Origin: Symbiodinium sp. CCMP2592
Lineage: Eukaryota > Sar > Dinophyceae > Suessiales > Symbiodiniaceae
Reading direction: 5' to 3'
DNA: 64,000 nucleotides
NCBI GenBank assembly: GCA_905221615.1
Contig: CAJNDT010001300.1
Location: 1 to 64,000, forward strand
The notes beneath the pieces were generated by a model. The model was not told the DNA's origin and did no database searches. It was given only the letters and a program-made list of their open reading frames with translations. Of the stretch, positions 31,351-45,332 are shown piece after piece. A program made the position numbers and the translations under genes. Within the stretch, counting starts at the first letter, position 1. Each line of letters starts with the position of its first letter.

Positions 31351-34300
31351 TTAGTAGCAGGCCATGAAGTGCCGTCGGGGTTCCTTAGTCAATCCAAGTG
31401 TTTCCTCAGTGACATGACGGCGTCTGTAGAGGCAGCAAGACGCATCACAATGTGCAAGTGACAATGACTTGCCAAATACGCAAGAGCAATCCCATGGGTC
31501 TTCTTCAATCTGGATAACTGTACTCTTGCGGTTTGAGGTGCAATCCGAGGTACAATAAGAAAGTGACAGAACATGGATGTGGACCCAATCAGACCAATCG
31601 ATAAACAAGTCAATGTTGATCCAATAACAAGAAAAGCAAGAACCGAAATCAGAAAATAAAGGATGTGAATGGTGGAGCAACACAATAAGGTGCTCACACG
31701 ACGAAATCGGAACAATCGAGAGAAAAGAGCAACTGTGATGCAATCTAGAACGAAATCCACTGCAATCCTGATCAGAGACATGGATGACGCAATGCTGACG
31801 TGAAATCGCATACAGCAATCTCAAAGGAGTGGTCAGCGTCAGTCTCAATGCAACTTCCGGCGGCTGACGAATCCGAGTGTAATAGCGGTGCGTCAATGAA
31901 TAAGCCTGAGTCTCACAGTAGTGATTGCAGCAGAGAGTGAAGACACAGATCGTGACTTCAGTGTCAATGACACGATCTTTCCTGAGGGTCTCCACAATGA
32001 GATCTTCAATCAAGATCACAGTCACATGTCTGCCAATCTCTCCGAAACAGCAGATTCTATCGTTCTCTCTCCTGTTCAATGAAAGGTGTCGAGGAAGGCA
32101 ATCTTCGTCGAAACAAGAGGAATGATACTCAAGGTCAATCGTAGAATCTCCATGCCCTTGAAAATTCCAACAATTGTAATGTAATCCTAAGAGAAGTCGC
32201 TGGTCTTCGTCAATCAGGGAGTGCAATCGCATCATGACATGATTGAGCAATCCGCAATTGTCGACGCGAAGGTTCATACGAAGCACAGTGCTCGAGGCGG
32301 TGCAATATGACCCATGAATACTAATCTCATATGGCCATTGAATGTAACTCTCATGTGGCAGAACGTAGCAATAACGGTCAGCAACAAGTGTTGCAGTCAA
32401 TGACGCGAATGTGACATTAACCATGTGCACATTAACCATGTGCAGTTTCTGAATGAAGTCGATTCGCCAATGGGAGTCGACATCGAAAAGCCGTAAATGG
32501 TCAATGACATGAGCACAATCCTCTGTGGAATGCGAAAAGAAATCGTGAACGCGAATGTCAAGACAATCTTTATACTCTCGGTCCCTCGGCTCGAGATGGC
32601 GACGCGTGCAATCAATCTTTGTCAAAAGTTGTCTCATCAGGTCACACCAACCAATGCAATGTTGCCAGATGTGCTCGTACAGGTTGTTCGAGCTCGCCTT
32701 TGCGGCTAGCATTGAGTCCTCTGTAGGATCACAATCTATTAAGGCAAAATCTATTACAATTGGTCGTAGTACACAGATTGCAATGCCCATGCTCAATGTA
32801 AACTCACCCTGCTTGTGTGCGTAGTTGCAGTCCTTTTTGCGACACCAGCCATCGCGAACATGCAAAATGCACTCTATTGGAATGAGATCTATTACAATGA
32901 GTTGTAACATACAGCGGCAATAAGCGTGCACAATGATTGAAATGCGTATCATTTCTATCCGGCCGTTGTCTTGACCAACCTTGCATGGCAATTTAAACAA
33001 TGATAACATGGAATGCAATGGATCAAGAGGACAATCATCAAGGAATGGCGCCAATGATGGACGGAGTAGACAATGATAAGGGAATGAGAAGTGGTGATGG
33101 ACATAGGTATGCTGGAATCCATCACATGAATCAGAAAGATGTGACAATCGGTTACGTGTCAATAATACTTCGAATACCGAGACACTGGCTCCAATCAAGC
33201 TCCAAAGTTCATAACCGAATTCCGAATCAATCCGTGAAACTTCACCAATGACGTCGTCATACGTGGAATATGGCAAGCCAGGGATGTCCTGATGGAGTCG
33301 TTCGGATCCAATCAATGAGTCTTCTGATCCAAAACTGCTAAAGTCGAGCACCGACAATGTATCCCCGAACGGAATGACAGGGATGTCCTCGAGGCGTTCA
33401 ATACTGATGCTCCAATGCTCTCTTTCCAATGCACAGAGGCTCTCGTGTAATGACTCTGGATGAGAGTCGTGAAGGTAGAAATCCTCTGATTCGGCAATGG
33501 AACAACCCTGAGACAATGATTTGAAGCACTCAACGTAATACGCGCAATCAAACGAAAGATCCTGATCTCCTATCAGATCAATCCGAGAACCAAGGTCAAT
33601 CGAATCGTTCATCCTGATGTCATCCTCAACTGGCCCAAGATCCGAAATGAATCCTTGCCAGTGATAAGGCCAATCTTCATGCTCAAACAAGGGTGCTCCA
33701 CGAGCAATCGGAGCACTCATGAATCTGCAAAACACGACAACAATTATCATCATGACAAGCAGAAATCTGAATCTACCGAAACCAATCCTCAATCGCTCTC
33801 GGACTGGAAATATGCTAGTGAAACCAATCTCCTCTGAATTCATAACATCCAAATTCGCATTCGTGACGTCACAAAAGAAATCCAACAATCGCTTAACGAT
33901 CGATGAAAATGAAACCTGATCTCCAATCTCAGATCTGGACGATGAAAAAGGTTCTTCCAAGGCAATGTCTGGATGAACACAGTCGAACTGACTACAGCAA
34001 TCCAAACCCTTCGTGCAATCAAGCTGGTCGCACGACAATGTTGGGTCTAGAAAACAATCAGATCTAAGCCATGTCAAAACACAGTGTTTTGCGTCCATGT
34101 CTTCAATCGAATCATGCATGCGCTCGAAGTACTTCTTGCTAGCAACGCAATCAACGCAAGCAATCGCGTCGTGACAATCAATCGCGTTGTGGCAATCCGG
34201 AATGAATACGTCCAATGCCTCGTCTACAACAAAGCCACTTCTGTCTTCTTTCAATCTCTTTTCTTCTTCTTTCCTTCTGTTTCCAATCTCTTTCTCATCT

Positions 34301-35462
34301 CTTTCGAACTCCTTCCAATCGCAATACCAAACATCCTCAGTCGAACAATCCGTCGAACTCTCTTCACTGCAGTAATATTCATGATCCTCTTCCTTTTCCT
34401 CTTTTCCTTCAATTTCTCTGTCGCAATCCTCTTCATCTCCCAAACACGTGCTTTCCTTCTCGTCAATCTTTTCATTTCCTTCTTCTCCCAGAAACTCTCC
34501 TTTCCTTTCCTTTCCGATCTCCTGTGACCTCTTGTCACAATCACTTCCCTTGGGGTCCTGTTCCTCGTCATCCTCATCTATTTTGTCAATCTTCACTCCT
34601 TCTTTGATCTTCATTGCGTTTTCTCCTTTGCTTCCAATCCTCTTCGACCTCTCGACATGATACAGAATGCGTTCCGATGCCCAGTCTGTGAATCCTCGAA
34701 ATCCGCCTTCTTTCTTCATCTCTCCAATCTTTTCTCTCTCTCGAAATCCCTCACTTCTTGTTCACCAACAATCATCCGCAGCAACTGATGCTGAGTAGCC
34801 GACTGAATCAATCTTCCTGCTGAAAATCGGCAGAGTCTGCAATGTCCCCTGACTAAGTCAGTGACCTGATCAAATGTTCTCAGTGCATCCTGATGCAACC
34901 GAAGAAAACCTGACAATGCTTCCTCAGTCTTGGATACAAGCAATGCGACAAGAACATCATCACTCAATGCATCTCCACCAGTCTCCTCGTATCTCTTCTT
35001 CAAGACAATGAAGTCTTCGAAATCTTCTTCGAAGAAATCTTTCCTAAACTGATAAAGGAAAATTTGGCTCAATGTTTCCATGCCTTTGTGTCTGGCGGAA
35101 ATCCAGTACTGCTCGTGTAACAATCTCCAAGCTTCTAATCCGTTGCAGTGTTCACAAGCACGGACAATGCTTCCTGCATGTCCTTTTGTAATCCTCGCAA
35201 GCAAATAATGCAATTCACCGGAAAATTCAAGTAATCTTTCTTCCGAGAAGTCTTGACTTGAAAATGAACCAATGAGTGAGTCGTCTACTTCAATGTCCAA
35301 GGTCAACGCAGCGTCCAAGATGGTCACAGCCAATGGACAGTGGATCTTTACGTAGAATCTCAACTGCCAGTTCCAATCTTCCCAACTTTCCTTGTCTCCT
35401 GCAAATGATGCTGGAGGCTCCAATTGCATTTTCCTTTCCGCGCTACCGAGCTCAATGTTCAT
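31351..35462 (-). pseudogene. E3 ORF-A, frameshifted after the Gag-like part
   Basis: The N-part runs from ATG 35462 (MNIELGS) to a stop at 34716. The C-part is open from 34719 (MKKEGGF) to 31351, 1122 codons. The break is one A lost from a sense A5 run (E2 GAAAAAG, here GAAAAG) at the junction between Gag-like and Glu/Lys-rich parts. E4 has the identical deletion. The two frames overlap at the break, so a ribosomal frameshift on the A run is conceivable, but E2 without the deletion argues for plain mutation. Confidence 0.75.
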
Positions 35463-35523
35463 CTCTACAGATTCCTCTGAAGTCAATCGGTACCCTGGGC
35501 TTCGCCGCAGGGCTCCGCTACCA

Positions 35524-35735
35524 TGAAAAATTCCGAGGTCGTTTCGAGATATGCCAGGAGTGTGCAGTGAATCAGCAAACAACAATCAACAGAAAATCTC
35601 AATCTGCTCCAGAATGCAATCACTCGGTCTCAGACTTTTGTCTGGATGCAATGAGCCAATCTTGAGCCAAAGCCATGGTTCAGGCATATGTGTCCGTAGC
35701 CAATAGCAGCAGGAGATTGACCATGCAATCTAACA
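35524..35735 (-). repeat. E3 5' LTR
   Basis: 212 bp, with the same CATATGTG deletion as the E2 5' LTR. Confidence 0.9.
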
Positions 35736-36515
35736 TTCAAGGGGGGGCTTGAGGGGGGCTTGAATGGGGGCTTGAAGGGGGGCTTAAGGGGGGCTTGAAT
35801 GAAAAATTCCGAGGTCGTTTCGAGATATGCCAGGAGTGTGCAGTGAATCAGCAAACAACAATCAACAGAAAATCTCAATCTGCTCCAGAATGCAATCACT
35901 CGGTCTCAGACTTTTGTCTGGGTGCAATGAGCCAATCTTGAGCCAAAGCCATGGTTCAGGCATTGATGTGTCCGTAGCCAATAGCAGCAGGAGATTGCCC
36001 ATGCAATCTAACACGGTCCCTTGGTTGTGACATGTATGTCAACAACCATAGCTGTACAATCTCCGCTCATTTATTGGCACCACAGTTATACCGTAATTCA
36101 AATCGAATAAAAATCAGAATCAGAAGAATGTAATTAGAATCGGTAAAGCAGTGAATCTAACAGTGAAATGGCAATCACAGAACTGTACTAAAATCTCAGG
36201 AACAATCTCAGTTCTTTCAAGCTCAGAGCTGAACGATCTCATGCAGTTGCCCAATGTGCAACCATGAGCAATCATCATCCAGGAAACAATGTCTCCGTCG
36301 GTACATCGCAATCATAGAAGCAAATGGGATCAGCATTCAATCGACAGTGTCTGCAGGAATTGTCTTGTGCTCAATCCGGGCAACGGGGTATCAATATCCA
36401 ATGCAGTCGGGCAGAAAGAGTCAGAATCAAAATCAAAATCAATGTCGTTGAGAGCAATGCATGTATATGGACAGAATGAAACCAATCCGTTGTTCTGCAA
36501 TAATCTGCCAGGTGA

Positions 36516-37850
36516 TCAATCTTCAAGCTTCAGCTGCCTTTTGCGTTTCTTTGAAATAGCGGCTGCTGCCGTGACCACAATGTCATACTCCTGAGTGGTC
36601 ATCGAGGACAGCAATAACGGTGTGCTTGAAGCGGTGCCACCTAAGGCAATGTCTTCATCTGTAACTTCGTCACAATTTGCAGTCTGAATCAATGCTGACA
36701 ATGACTCGACAGTCATCGTAGGAAGTGTGAGGACAATGCTATACTGTCGAACCAATCCATCCAATGCATAGGAATACTTGCCCGCAATGGGATCATGCTG
36801 ACTGTCAATGGCCAACGACCATGAATTGCACATGAAAGAGCAATTATGGTAACGAAGGAATCCTCCTGTTCCTTCTGAGCACTTGAGGCGTGTATCAATC
36901 ATGGCAAGCGATGGTCGAAACACAATCAGCTTGACCAATTCACGGTTTTGAATGGCCGTGAATTTGCCCTGTCGAAACCAATATCTGAGTCTTCGCAATG
37001 CAGCATCGGCATTAAAATGCGCGTTGAGTTGACCCAATGGGGTCGTGATCTCCGTTGGTCTATCATTCATGAGCGAGTCCGCAATGGATGCTGGAAGAGC
37101 AATGCAGACGAACCAATCTGCAAGTCCGTCTACAGGATTGTAGACTCGACAATTGAACACAGTAACAGTAATTGCACGAGTGAATAAGGCCTTCAATGCA
37201 CAATAGCACTCAAATGTTTTGTCAACCAGAAGGAATGACAAGTTCAGTGAAAATGCAGGAATACCACCAGCAATCTCCGTAGGTGCCATAGTAGCAATGC
37301 AATGGTTGCAAACCGATACCAAATTCAACCAAATGCAATTGGCATATCCACAATGAACAGAGTAACCGTCGGGAATCAGTGTCTTTGCAAAGTTGTTGCC
37401 AATGGTCCAACCGAGTTGCAATTCAAGACTGGCAATGCGGCCTGTAGATCTTGTGTCCTGACGTGAATATGCGATCAATGCATCATGCAGAAGTTCAGCC
37501 ATTTCCATCACAGCAGAGCAATTAAGATGGGCAATCCCATCTAGCAGAGTCTCAGTGACGTAATGGTCAATGACCTGAGTACACTCAATCAAAGATGCTT
37601 TCCACTGACGTAATTCGAGCAATGACAGAATGGATGCCAAGTGCGCATAGAATACGGCAATCGCCTCGCGCATCCTTGCAAGAATCACTTGCGCAGTCCA
37701 GGCTTCTGGATGATTCGGTGAGTGGCAATGTTCATTTACATTTGCCACAATCCGCCGAAACTGCTCCAACGGAGAAACCTGAGGGGATGCCAGTGGCGGT
37801 TGACCAATCGCATAGTCATATGCTCTGGCAATCGTCGCGGAATCAGCCAT
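36516..37850 (-). CDS. E4 ORF-B, unrecognised 444-aa protein
   Basis: Near-identical to E2 and E3 ORF-B, with no internal stop. No function is recognised. Confidence 0.7.
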   Translation of the reverse strand: MADSATIARAYDYAIGQPPLASPQVSPLEQFRRIVANVNEHCHSPNHPEAWTAQVILARMREAIAVFYAHLASILSLLELRQWKASLIECTQVIDHYVTETLLDGIAHLNCSAVMEMAELLHDALIAYSRQDTRSTGRIASLELQLGWTIGNNFAKTLIPDGYSVHCGYANCIWLNLVSVCNHCIATMAPTEIAGGIPAFSLNLSFLLVDKTFECYCALKALFTRAITVTVFNCRVYNPVDGLADWFVCIALPASIADSLMNDRPTEITTPLGQLNAHFNADAALRRLRYWFRQGKFTAIQNRELVKLIVFRPSLAMIDTRLKCSEGTGGFLRYHNCSFMCNSWSLAIDSQHDPIAGKYSYALDGLVRQYSIVLTLPTMTVESLSALIQTANCDEVTDEDIALGGTASSTPLLLSSMTTQEYDIVVTAAAAISKKRKRQLKLED

Positions 37851-38832
37851 GGCGTCAATCTAAATCCGTGACATTAACCTATCGCACTTGTGACGAAAAA
37901 ATGCTTTCTCTCAATCTAATATCGATCGCAAGCGGGAGCAAAAAAAATCAAGAGGCAGTCGCAAAGAAACACACTCCAGGCTAAAATCTCAAAACGTGTT
38001 CTCCTTCAGTTTACATCCGTGCTATGTACAATGCTGTTTGCACAGCAAGATTCGACTCATGTAGAGCTCGAAACAATGAATGTTCGGCTCAACATGTCAG
38101 AGAATTTGTACAATCTGAAAAAGTTCTAATTCGATTTTCTAACATTTAAACCAATCAATGGTTCAGTGCCAAGCACCATGTTCAAAAGACAATCTTCCTG
38201 ACAAAAAGGTCTTCGGAATGATAAAGCTCAGCCAATGAAGAATAATAATAGAAAATCAGAGAGTGTTCTCTCAATTCTCACCTCTCACTCTGAGCAAACC
38301 AAGGCTCTTGCCAAAGTAAGGCCCTCGCCAGACAATGGGATACATGCAACAGACTAGAATCTCCTGAGGAAATGAGCGATGTCTTAAGAGAAGACAGCTT
38401 CAATGCTCAAGGCCAGGGATCAGAACTGAATAAATTCATCGTGAAACCAATAAAACAATGTTTGTTCGATTTGATGCTTCATCAGCAGTGCTCAATCCGA
38501 CAAAGTCGAGATCACCTCACCAGAGACAATGAGGATCTCCAGACAATGACGACCAACACGACAAACTGGCGTGCAACGAAATGTGGGAGGAAAGTAATCC
38601 TGAATGGAACGCAATGACACGAAGGACAATGAGAATCGGTCCCTCAGTCACACCGAGTTCTGAATCGTAAGGAATGGTCAGATGAGGAATGAACTCTAAC
38701 ACACGGACAATGAGGCATGCCAGATGATTGACAGCAAGCAATCTCACTGCTTCCAGTCAAATCAGGTGCATATCATGACCTATATGTTCACAATGCCTTC
38801 AAAACAGAACGTATCTTTGATGACAGCAATCC

Positions 38833-41800
38833 TTAGTAGCAGGCCATGAAGTGCCGTCGGGGTTCCTTAGTCAATCCAAGTGTTTCCTCAGTGACATGAC
38901 GGCGTCTGTAGAGGCAGCAAGACGCATCACAATGTGCAAGTGACAATGACTTGCCAAATACGCAAGAGCAATCCCATGGGTCTTCTTCAATCTGGATAAC
39001 TGTACTCTTGCGGTTTGAGGTGCAATCCGAGGTACAATAAGAAAGTGACAGAACATGGATGTGGACCCAATCAGACCAATCGATAAACAAGTCAATGTTG
39101 ATCCAATAACAAGAAAAGCAAGAACCGAAATCAGAAAATAAAGGATGTGAATGGTGGAGCAACACAATAAGGTGCTCACACGACGAAATCGGAACAATCG
39201 AGAGAAAAGAGCAACTGTGATGCAATCTAGAACGAAATCCACTGCAATCCTGATCAGAGACATGGATGACGCAATGCTGACGTGAAATCGCATACAGCAA
39301 TCTCAAAGGAGTGGTCAGCGTCAGTCTCAATGCAACTTCCGGCGGCTGACGAATCCGAGTGTAATAGCGGTGCGTCAATGAATAAGCCTGAGTCTCACAG
39401 TAGTGATTGCAGCAGAGAGTGAAGACACAGATCGTGACTTCAGTGTCAATGACACGATCTTTCCTGAGGGTCTCCACAATGAGATCTTCAATCAAGATCA
39501 CAGTCACATGTCTGCCAATCTCTCCGAAACAGCAGATTCTATCGTTCTCTCTCCTGTTCAATGAAAGGTGTCGAGGAAGGCAATCTTCGTCGAAACAAGA
39601 GGAATGATACTCAAGGTCAATCGTAGAATCTCCATGCCCTTGAAAATTCCAACAATTGTAATGTAATCCTAAGAGAAGTCGCTGGTCTTCGTCAATCAGG
39701 GAGTGCAATCGCATCATGACATGATTGAGCAATCCGCAATTGTCGACGCGAAGGTTCATACGAAGCACAGTGCTCGAGGCGGTGCAATATGACCCATGAA
39801 TACTAATCTCATATGGCCATTGAATGTAACTCTCATGTGGCAGAACGTAGCAATAACGGTCAGCAACAAGTGTTGCAGTCAATGACGCGAATGTGACATT
39901 AACCATGTGCACATTAACCATGTGCAGTTTCTGAATGAAGTCGATTCGCCAATGGGAGTCGACATCGAAAAGCCGTAAATGGTCAATGACATGAGCACAA
40001 TCCTCTGTGGAATGCGAAAAGAAATCGTGAACGCGAATGTCAAGACAATCTTTATACTCTCGGTCCCTCGGCTCGAGATGGCGACGCGTGCAATCAATCT
40101 TTGTCAAAAGTTGTCTCATCAGGTCACACCAACCAATGCAATGTTGCCAGATGTGCTCGTACAGGTTGTTCGAGCTCGCCTTTGCGGCTAGCATTGAGTC
40201 CTCTGTAGGATCACAATCTATTAAGGCAAAATCTATTACAATTGGTCGTAGTACACAGATTGCAATGCCCATGCTCAATGTAAACTCACCCTGCTTGTGT
40301 GCGTAGTTGCAGTCCTTTTTGCGACACCAGCCATCGCGAACATGCAAAATGCACTCTATTGGAATGAGATCTATTACAATGAGTTGTAACATACAGCGGC
40401 AATAAGCGTGCACAATGATTGAAATGCGTATCATTTCTATCCGGCCGTTGTCTTGACCAACCTTGCATGGCAATTTAAACAATGATAACATGGAATGCAA
40501 TGGATCAAGAGGACAATCATCAAGGAATGGCGCCAATGATGGACGGAGTAGACAATGATAAGGGAATGAGAAGTGGTGATGGACATAGGTATGCTGGAAT
40601 CCATCACATGAATCAGAAAGATGTGACAATCGGTTACGTGTCAATAATACTTCGAATACCGAGACACTGGCTCCAATCAAGCTCCAAAGTTCATAACCGA
40701 ATTCCGAATCAATCCGTGAAACTTCACCAATGACGTCGTCATACGTGGAATATGGCAAGCCAGGGATGTCCTGATGGAGTCGTTCGGATCCAATCAATGA
40801 GTCTTCTGATCCAAAACTGCTAAAGTCGAGCACCGACAATGTATCCCCGAACGGAATGACAGGGATGTCCTCGAGGCGTTCAATACTGATGCTCCAATGC
40901 TCTCTTTCCAATGCACAGAGGCTCTCGTGTAATGACTCTGGATGAGAGTCGTGAAGGTAGAAATCCTCTGATTCGGCAATGGAACAACCCTGAGACAATG
41001 ATTTGAAGCACTCAACGTAATACGCGCAATCAAACGAAAGATCCTGATCTCCTATCAGATCAATCCGAGAACCAAGGTCAATCGAATCGTTCATCCTGAT
41101 GTCATCCTCAACTGGCCCAAGATCCGAAATGAATCCTTGCCAGTGATAAGGCCAATCTTCATGCTCAAACAAGGGTGCTCCACGAGCAATCGGAGCACTC
41201 ATGAATCTGCAAAACACGACAACAATTATCATCATGACAAGCAGAAATCTGAATCTACCGAAACCAATCCTCAATCGCTCTCGGACTGGAAATATGCTAG
41301 TGAAACCAATCTCCTCTGAATTCATAACATCCAAATTCGCATTCGTGACGTCACAAAAGAAATCCAACAATCGCTTAACGATCGATGAAAATGAAACCTG
41401 ATCTCCAATCTCAGATCTGGACGATGAAAAAGGTTCTTCCAAGGCAATGTCTGGATGAACACAGTCGAACTGACTACAGCAATCCAAACCCTTCGTGCAA
41501 TCAAGCTGGTCGCACGACAATGTTGGGTCTAGAAAACAATCAGATCTAAGCCATGTCAAAACACAGTGTTTTGCGTCCATGTCTTCAATCGAATCATGCA
41601 TGCGCTCGAAGTACTTCTTGCTAGCAATGCAATCAACGCAAGCAATCGCGTCGTGACAATCAATCGCGTTGTGGCAATCCGGAATGAATACGTCCAATGC
41701 CTCGTCTACAACAAAGCCACTTCTGTCTTCTTTCAATCTCTTTTCTTCTTCTTTCCTTCTGTTTCCAATCTCTTTCTCATCTCTTTCGAACTCCTTCCAA

Positions 41801-42944
41801 TCGCAATACCAAACATCCTCAGTCGAACAATCCGTCGAACTCTCTTCACTGCAGTAATATTCATGATCCTCTTCCTTTTCCTCTTTTCCTTCAATTTCTC
41901 TGTCGCAATCCTCTTCATCTCCCAACCACGTGCTTTCCTTCTCGTCAATCTTTTCATTTCCTTCTTCTCCCAGAAACTCTCCTTTCCTTTCCTTTCCGAT
42001 CTCCTGTGACCTCTTGTCACAATCACTTCCCTTGGGGTCCTGTTCCTCGTCATCCTCATCTATTTTGTCAATCTTCACTCCTTCTTTGATCTTCATTGCG
42101 TTTTCTCCTTTGCTTCCAATCCTCTTCGACCTCTCGACATGATACAGAATGCGTTCCGATGCCCAGTCTGTGAATCCTCGAAATCCGCCTTCTTTCTTCA
42201 TCTCTCCAATCTTTTCTCTCTCTCGAAATCCCTCACTTCTTGTTCACCAACAATCATCCGCAGCAACTGATGCTGAGTAGCCGACTGAATCAATCTTCCT
42301 GCTGAAAATCGGCAGAGTCTGCAATGTCCCCTGACTAAGTCAGTGACCTGATCAAATGTTCTCAGTGCATCCTGATGCAACCGAAGAAAACCTGACAATG
42401 CTTCCTCAGTCTTGGATACAAGCAATGCGACAAGAACATCATCACTCAATGCATCTCCACCAGTCTCCTCGTATCTCTTCTTCAAGACAATGAAGTCTTC
42501 GAAATCTTCTTCGAAGAAATCTTTCCTAAACTGATAAAGGAAAATTTGGCTCAATGTTTCCATGCCTTTGTGTCTGGCGGAAATCCAGTACTGCTCGTGT
42601 AACAATCTCCAAGCTTCTAATCCGTTGCAGTGTTCACAAGCACGGACAATGCTTCCTGCATGTCCTTTTGTAATCCTCGCAAGCAAATAATGCAATTCAC
42701 CGGAAAATTCAAGTAATCTTTCTTCCGAGAAGTCTTGACTTGAAAATGAACCAATGAGTGAGTCGTCTACTTCAATGTCCAAGGTCAACGCAGCGTCCAA
42801 GATGGTCACAGCCAATGGACAGTGGATCTTTACGTAGAATCTCAACTGCCAGTTCCAATCTTCCCAACTTTCCTTGTCTCCTGCAAATGATGCTGGAGGC
42901 TCCAATTGCATTTTCCTTTCCGCGCTACCGAGCTCAATGTTCAT
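38833..42944 (-). pseudogene. E4 ORF-A, frameshifted after the Gag-like part
   Basis: The N-part runs from 42944 to the stop at 42198; the C-part is open from 42201 to 38833. It carries the same A5-to-A4 deletion as E3. Confidence 0.75.
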
Positions 42945-44033
42945 CTCTACAGATTCCTCTGAAGTCAATCGGTACCCTGGGCTTCGCCGCAGGGCTCCGC
43001 TACCATGAAAAATTCCGAGGTCGTTTCGAGATATGCCAGGAGTGTGCAGTGAATCAGCAAACAACAATCAACAGAAAATCTCAATCTGCTCCAGAATGCA
43101 ATCACTCGGTCTCAGACTTTTGTCTGGATGCAATGAGCCAATCTTGAGCCAAAGCCATGGTTCAGGCATATGTGTCCGTAGCCAATAGCAGCAGGAGATT
43201 GACCATGCAATCTAACATTCAAGGGGGGGCTTGAGGGGGGCTTGAATGGGGGCTTGAAGGGGGGCTTAAGGGGGGCTTGAATGAAAAATTCCGAGGTCGT
43301 TTCGAGATATGCCAGGAGTGTGCAGTGAATCAGCAAACAACAATCAACAGAAAATCTCAATCTGCTCCAGAATGCAATCACTCGGTCTCAGACTTTTGTC
43401 TGGGTGCAATGAGCCAATCTTGAGCCAAAGCCATGGTTCAGGCATTGATGTGTCCGTAGCCAATAGCAGCAGGAGATTGCCCATGCAATCTAACACGGTC
43501 CCTTGGTTGTGACATGTATGTCAACAACCATAGCTGTACAATCTCCGCTCATTTATTGGCACCACAGTTATACCGTAATTCAAATCGAATAAAAATCAGA
43601 ATCAGAAGAATGTAATTAGAATCGGTAAAGCAGTGAATCTAACAGTGAAATGGCAATCACAGAACTGTACTAAAATCTCAGGAACAATCTCAGTTCTTTC
43701 AAGCTCAGAGCTGAACGATCTCATGCAGTTGCCCAATGTGCAACCATGAGCAATCATCATCCAGGAAACAATGTCTCCGTCGGTACATCGCAATCATAGA
43801 AGCAAATGGGATCAGCATTCAATCGACAGTGTCTGCAGGAATTGTCTTGTGCTCAATCCGGGCAACGGGGTATCAATATCCAATGCAGTCGGGCAGAAAG
43901 AGTCAGAATCAAAATCAAAATCAATGTCGTTGAGAGCAATGCATGTATATGGACAGAATGAAACCAATCCGTTGTTCTGCAATAATCTGCCAGGTGATCA
44001 ATCTTCAAGCTTCAGCTGCCTTTTGCGTTTCTT

Positions 44034-45332
44034 TCAAATAGCGGCTGCTGCCGTGACCACAATGTCATACTCCTGAGTGGTCATCGAGGACAGCAATAAC
44101 GGTGTGCTTGAAGCGGTGCCACCTAAGGCAATGTCTTCATCTGTAACTTCGTCACAATTTGCAGTCTGAATCAATGCTGACAATGACTCGACAGTCATCG
44201 TAGGAAGTGTGAGGACAATGCTATACTGTCGAACCAATCCATCCAATGCATAGGAATACTTGCCCGCAATGGGATCATGCTGACTGTCAATGGCCAACGA
44301 CCATGAATTGCACATGAAAGAGCAATTATGGTAACGAAGGAATCCTCCTGTTCCTTCTGAGCACTTGAGGCGTGTATCAATCATGGCAAGCGATGGTCGA
44401 AACACAATCAGCTTGACCAATTCACGGTTTTGAATGGCCGTGAATTTGCCCTGTCGAAACCAATATCTGAGTCTTCGCAATGCAGCATCGGCATTAAAAT
44501 GCGCGTTGAGTTGACCCAATGGGGTCGTGATCTCCGTTGGTCTATCACTCATGAGCGAGTCCGCAATGGATGCTGGAAGAGCAATGCAGACGAACCAATC
44601 TGCAAGTCCGTCTACAGGATTGTAGACTCGACAATTGAACACAGTAACAGTAATTGCACGAGTGAATAAGGCCTTCAATGCACAATAGCACTCAAATGTT
44701 TTGTCAACCAGAAGGAATGACAAGTTCAGTGAAAATGCAGGAATACCACCAGCAATCTCCGTAGGTGCCATAGTAGCAATGCAATGGTTGCAAACCGATA
44801 CCAAATTCAACCAAATGCAATTGGCATATCCACAATGAACAGAGTAACCGTCGGGAATCAGTGTCTTTGCAAAGTTGTTGCCAATGGTCCAACCGAGTTG
44901 CAATTCAAGACTGGCAATGCGGCCTGTAGATCTTGTGTCCTGACGTGAATATGCGATCAATGCATCATGCAGAAGTTCAGCCATTTCCATCACAGCAGAG
45001 CAATTAAGATGGGCAATCCCATCTAGCAGAGTCTCAGTGACGTAATGGTCAATGACCTGAGTACACTCAATCAAAGATGCTTTCCACTGACGTAATTCGA
45101 GCAATGACAGAATGGATGCCAAGTGCGCATAGAATACGGCAATCGCCTCGCGCATCCTTGCAAGAATCACTTGCGCAGTCCAGGCTTCTGGATGATTCGG
45201 TGAGTGGCAATGTTCATTTACATTTGCCACAATCCGCCGAAACTGCTCCAACGGAGAAACCTGAGGGGATGCCAGTGGCGGTTGACCAATCGCATAGTCA
45301 TATGCTCTGGCAATCGTCGCGGAATCAGCCAT
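44034..45332 (-). pseudogene. E5 ORF-B with premature stop (432 aa)
   Basis: One substitution (sense ATTTCA to ATTTGA) creates TGA twelve residues before the normal end, removing the basic KKRKRQ tail found in the other copies. The rest matches E4. Confidence 0.75.

Larger units (their letters stand above)
28318..35735 (-). mobile_element. E3: tandem copy of the non-autonomous LTR element (7418 bp)
   Basis: LTRs are at 28318-28531 and 35524-35735, the PBS at 35511-35523. The left pentamer is TTGAA and the right one TTCAA, so there is no TSD. ORF-B is intact and ORF-A is frameshifted at about 34716. The sequence is near-identical to E4. Confidence 0.9.
35800..43217 (-). mobile_element. E4: tandem copy of the non-autonomous LTR element (7418 bp)
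   Basis: LTRs are at 35800-36013 and 43006-43217, the PBS at 42993-43005. Everything is offset from E3 by exactly 7482. ORF-B is intact and ORF-A carries the same frameshift as E3. Only scattered substitutions separate it from E3. Confidence 0.9.
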
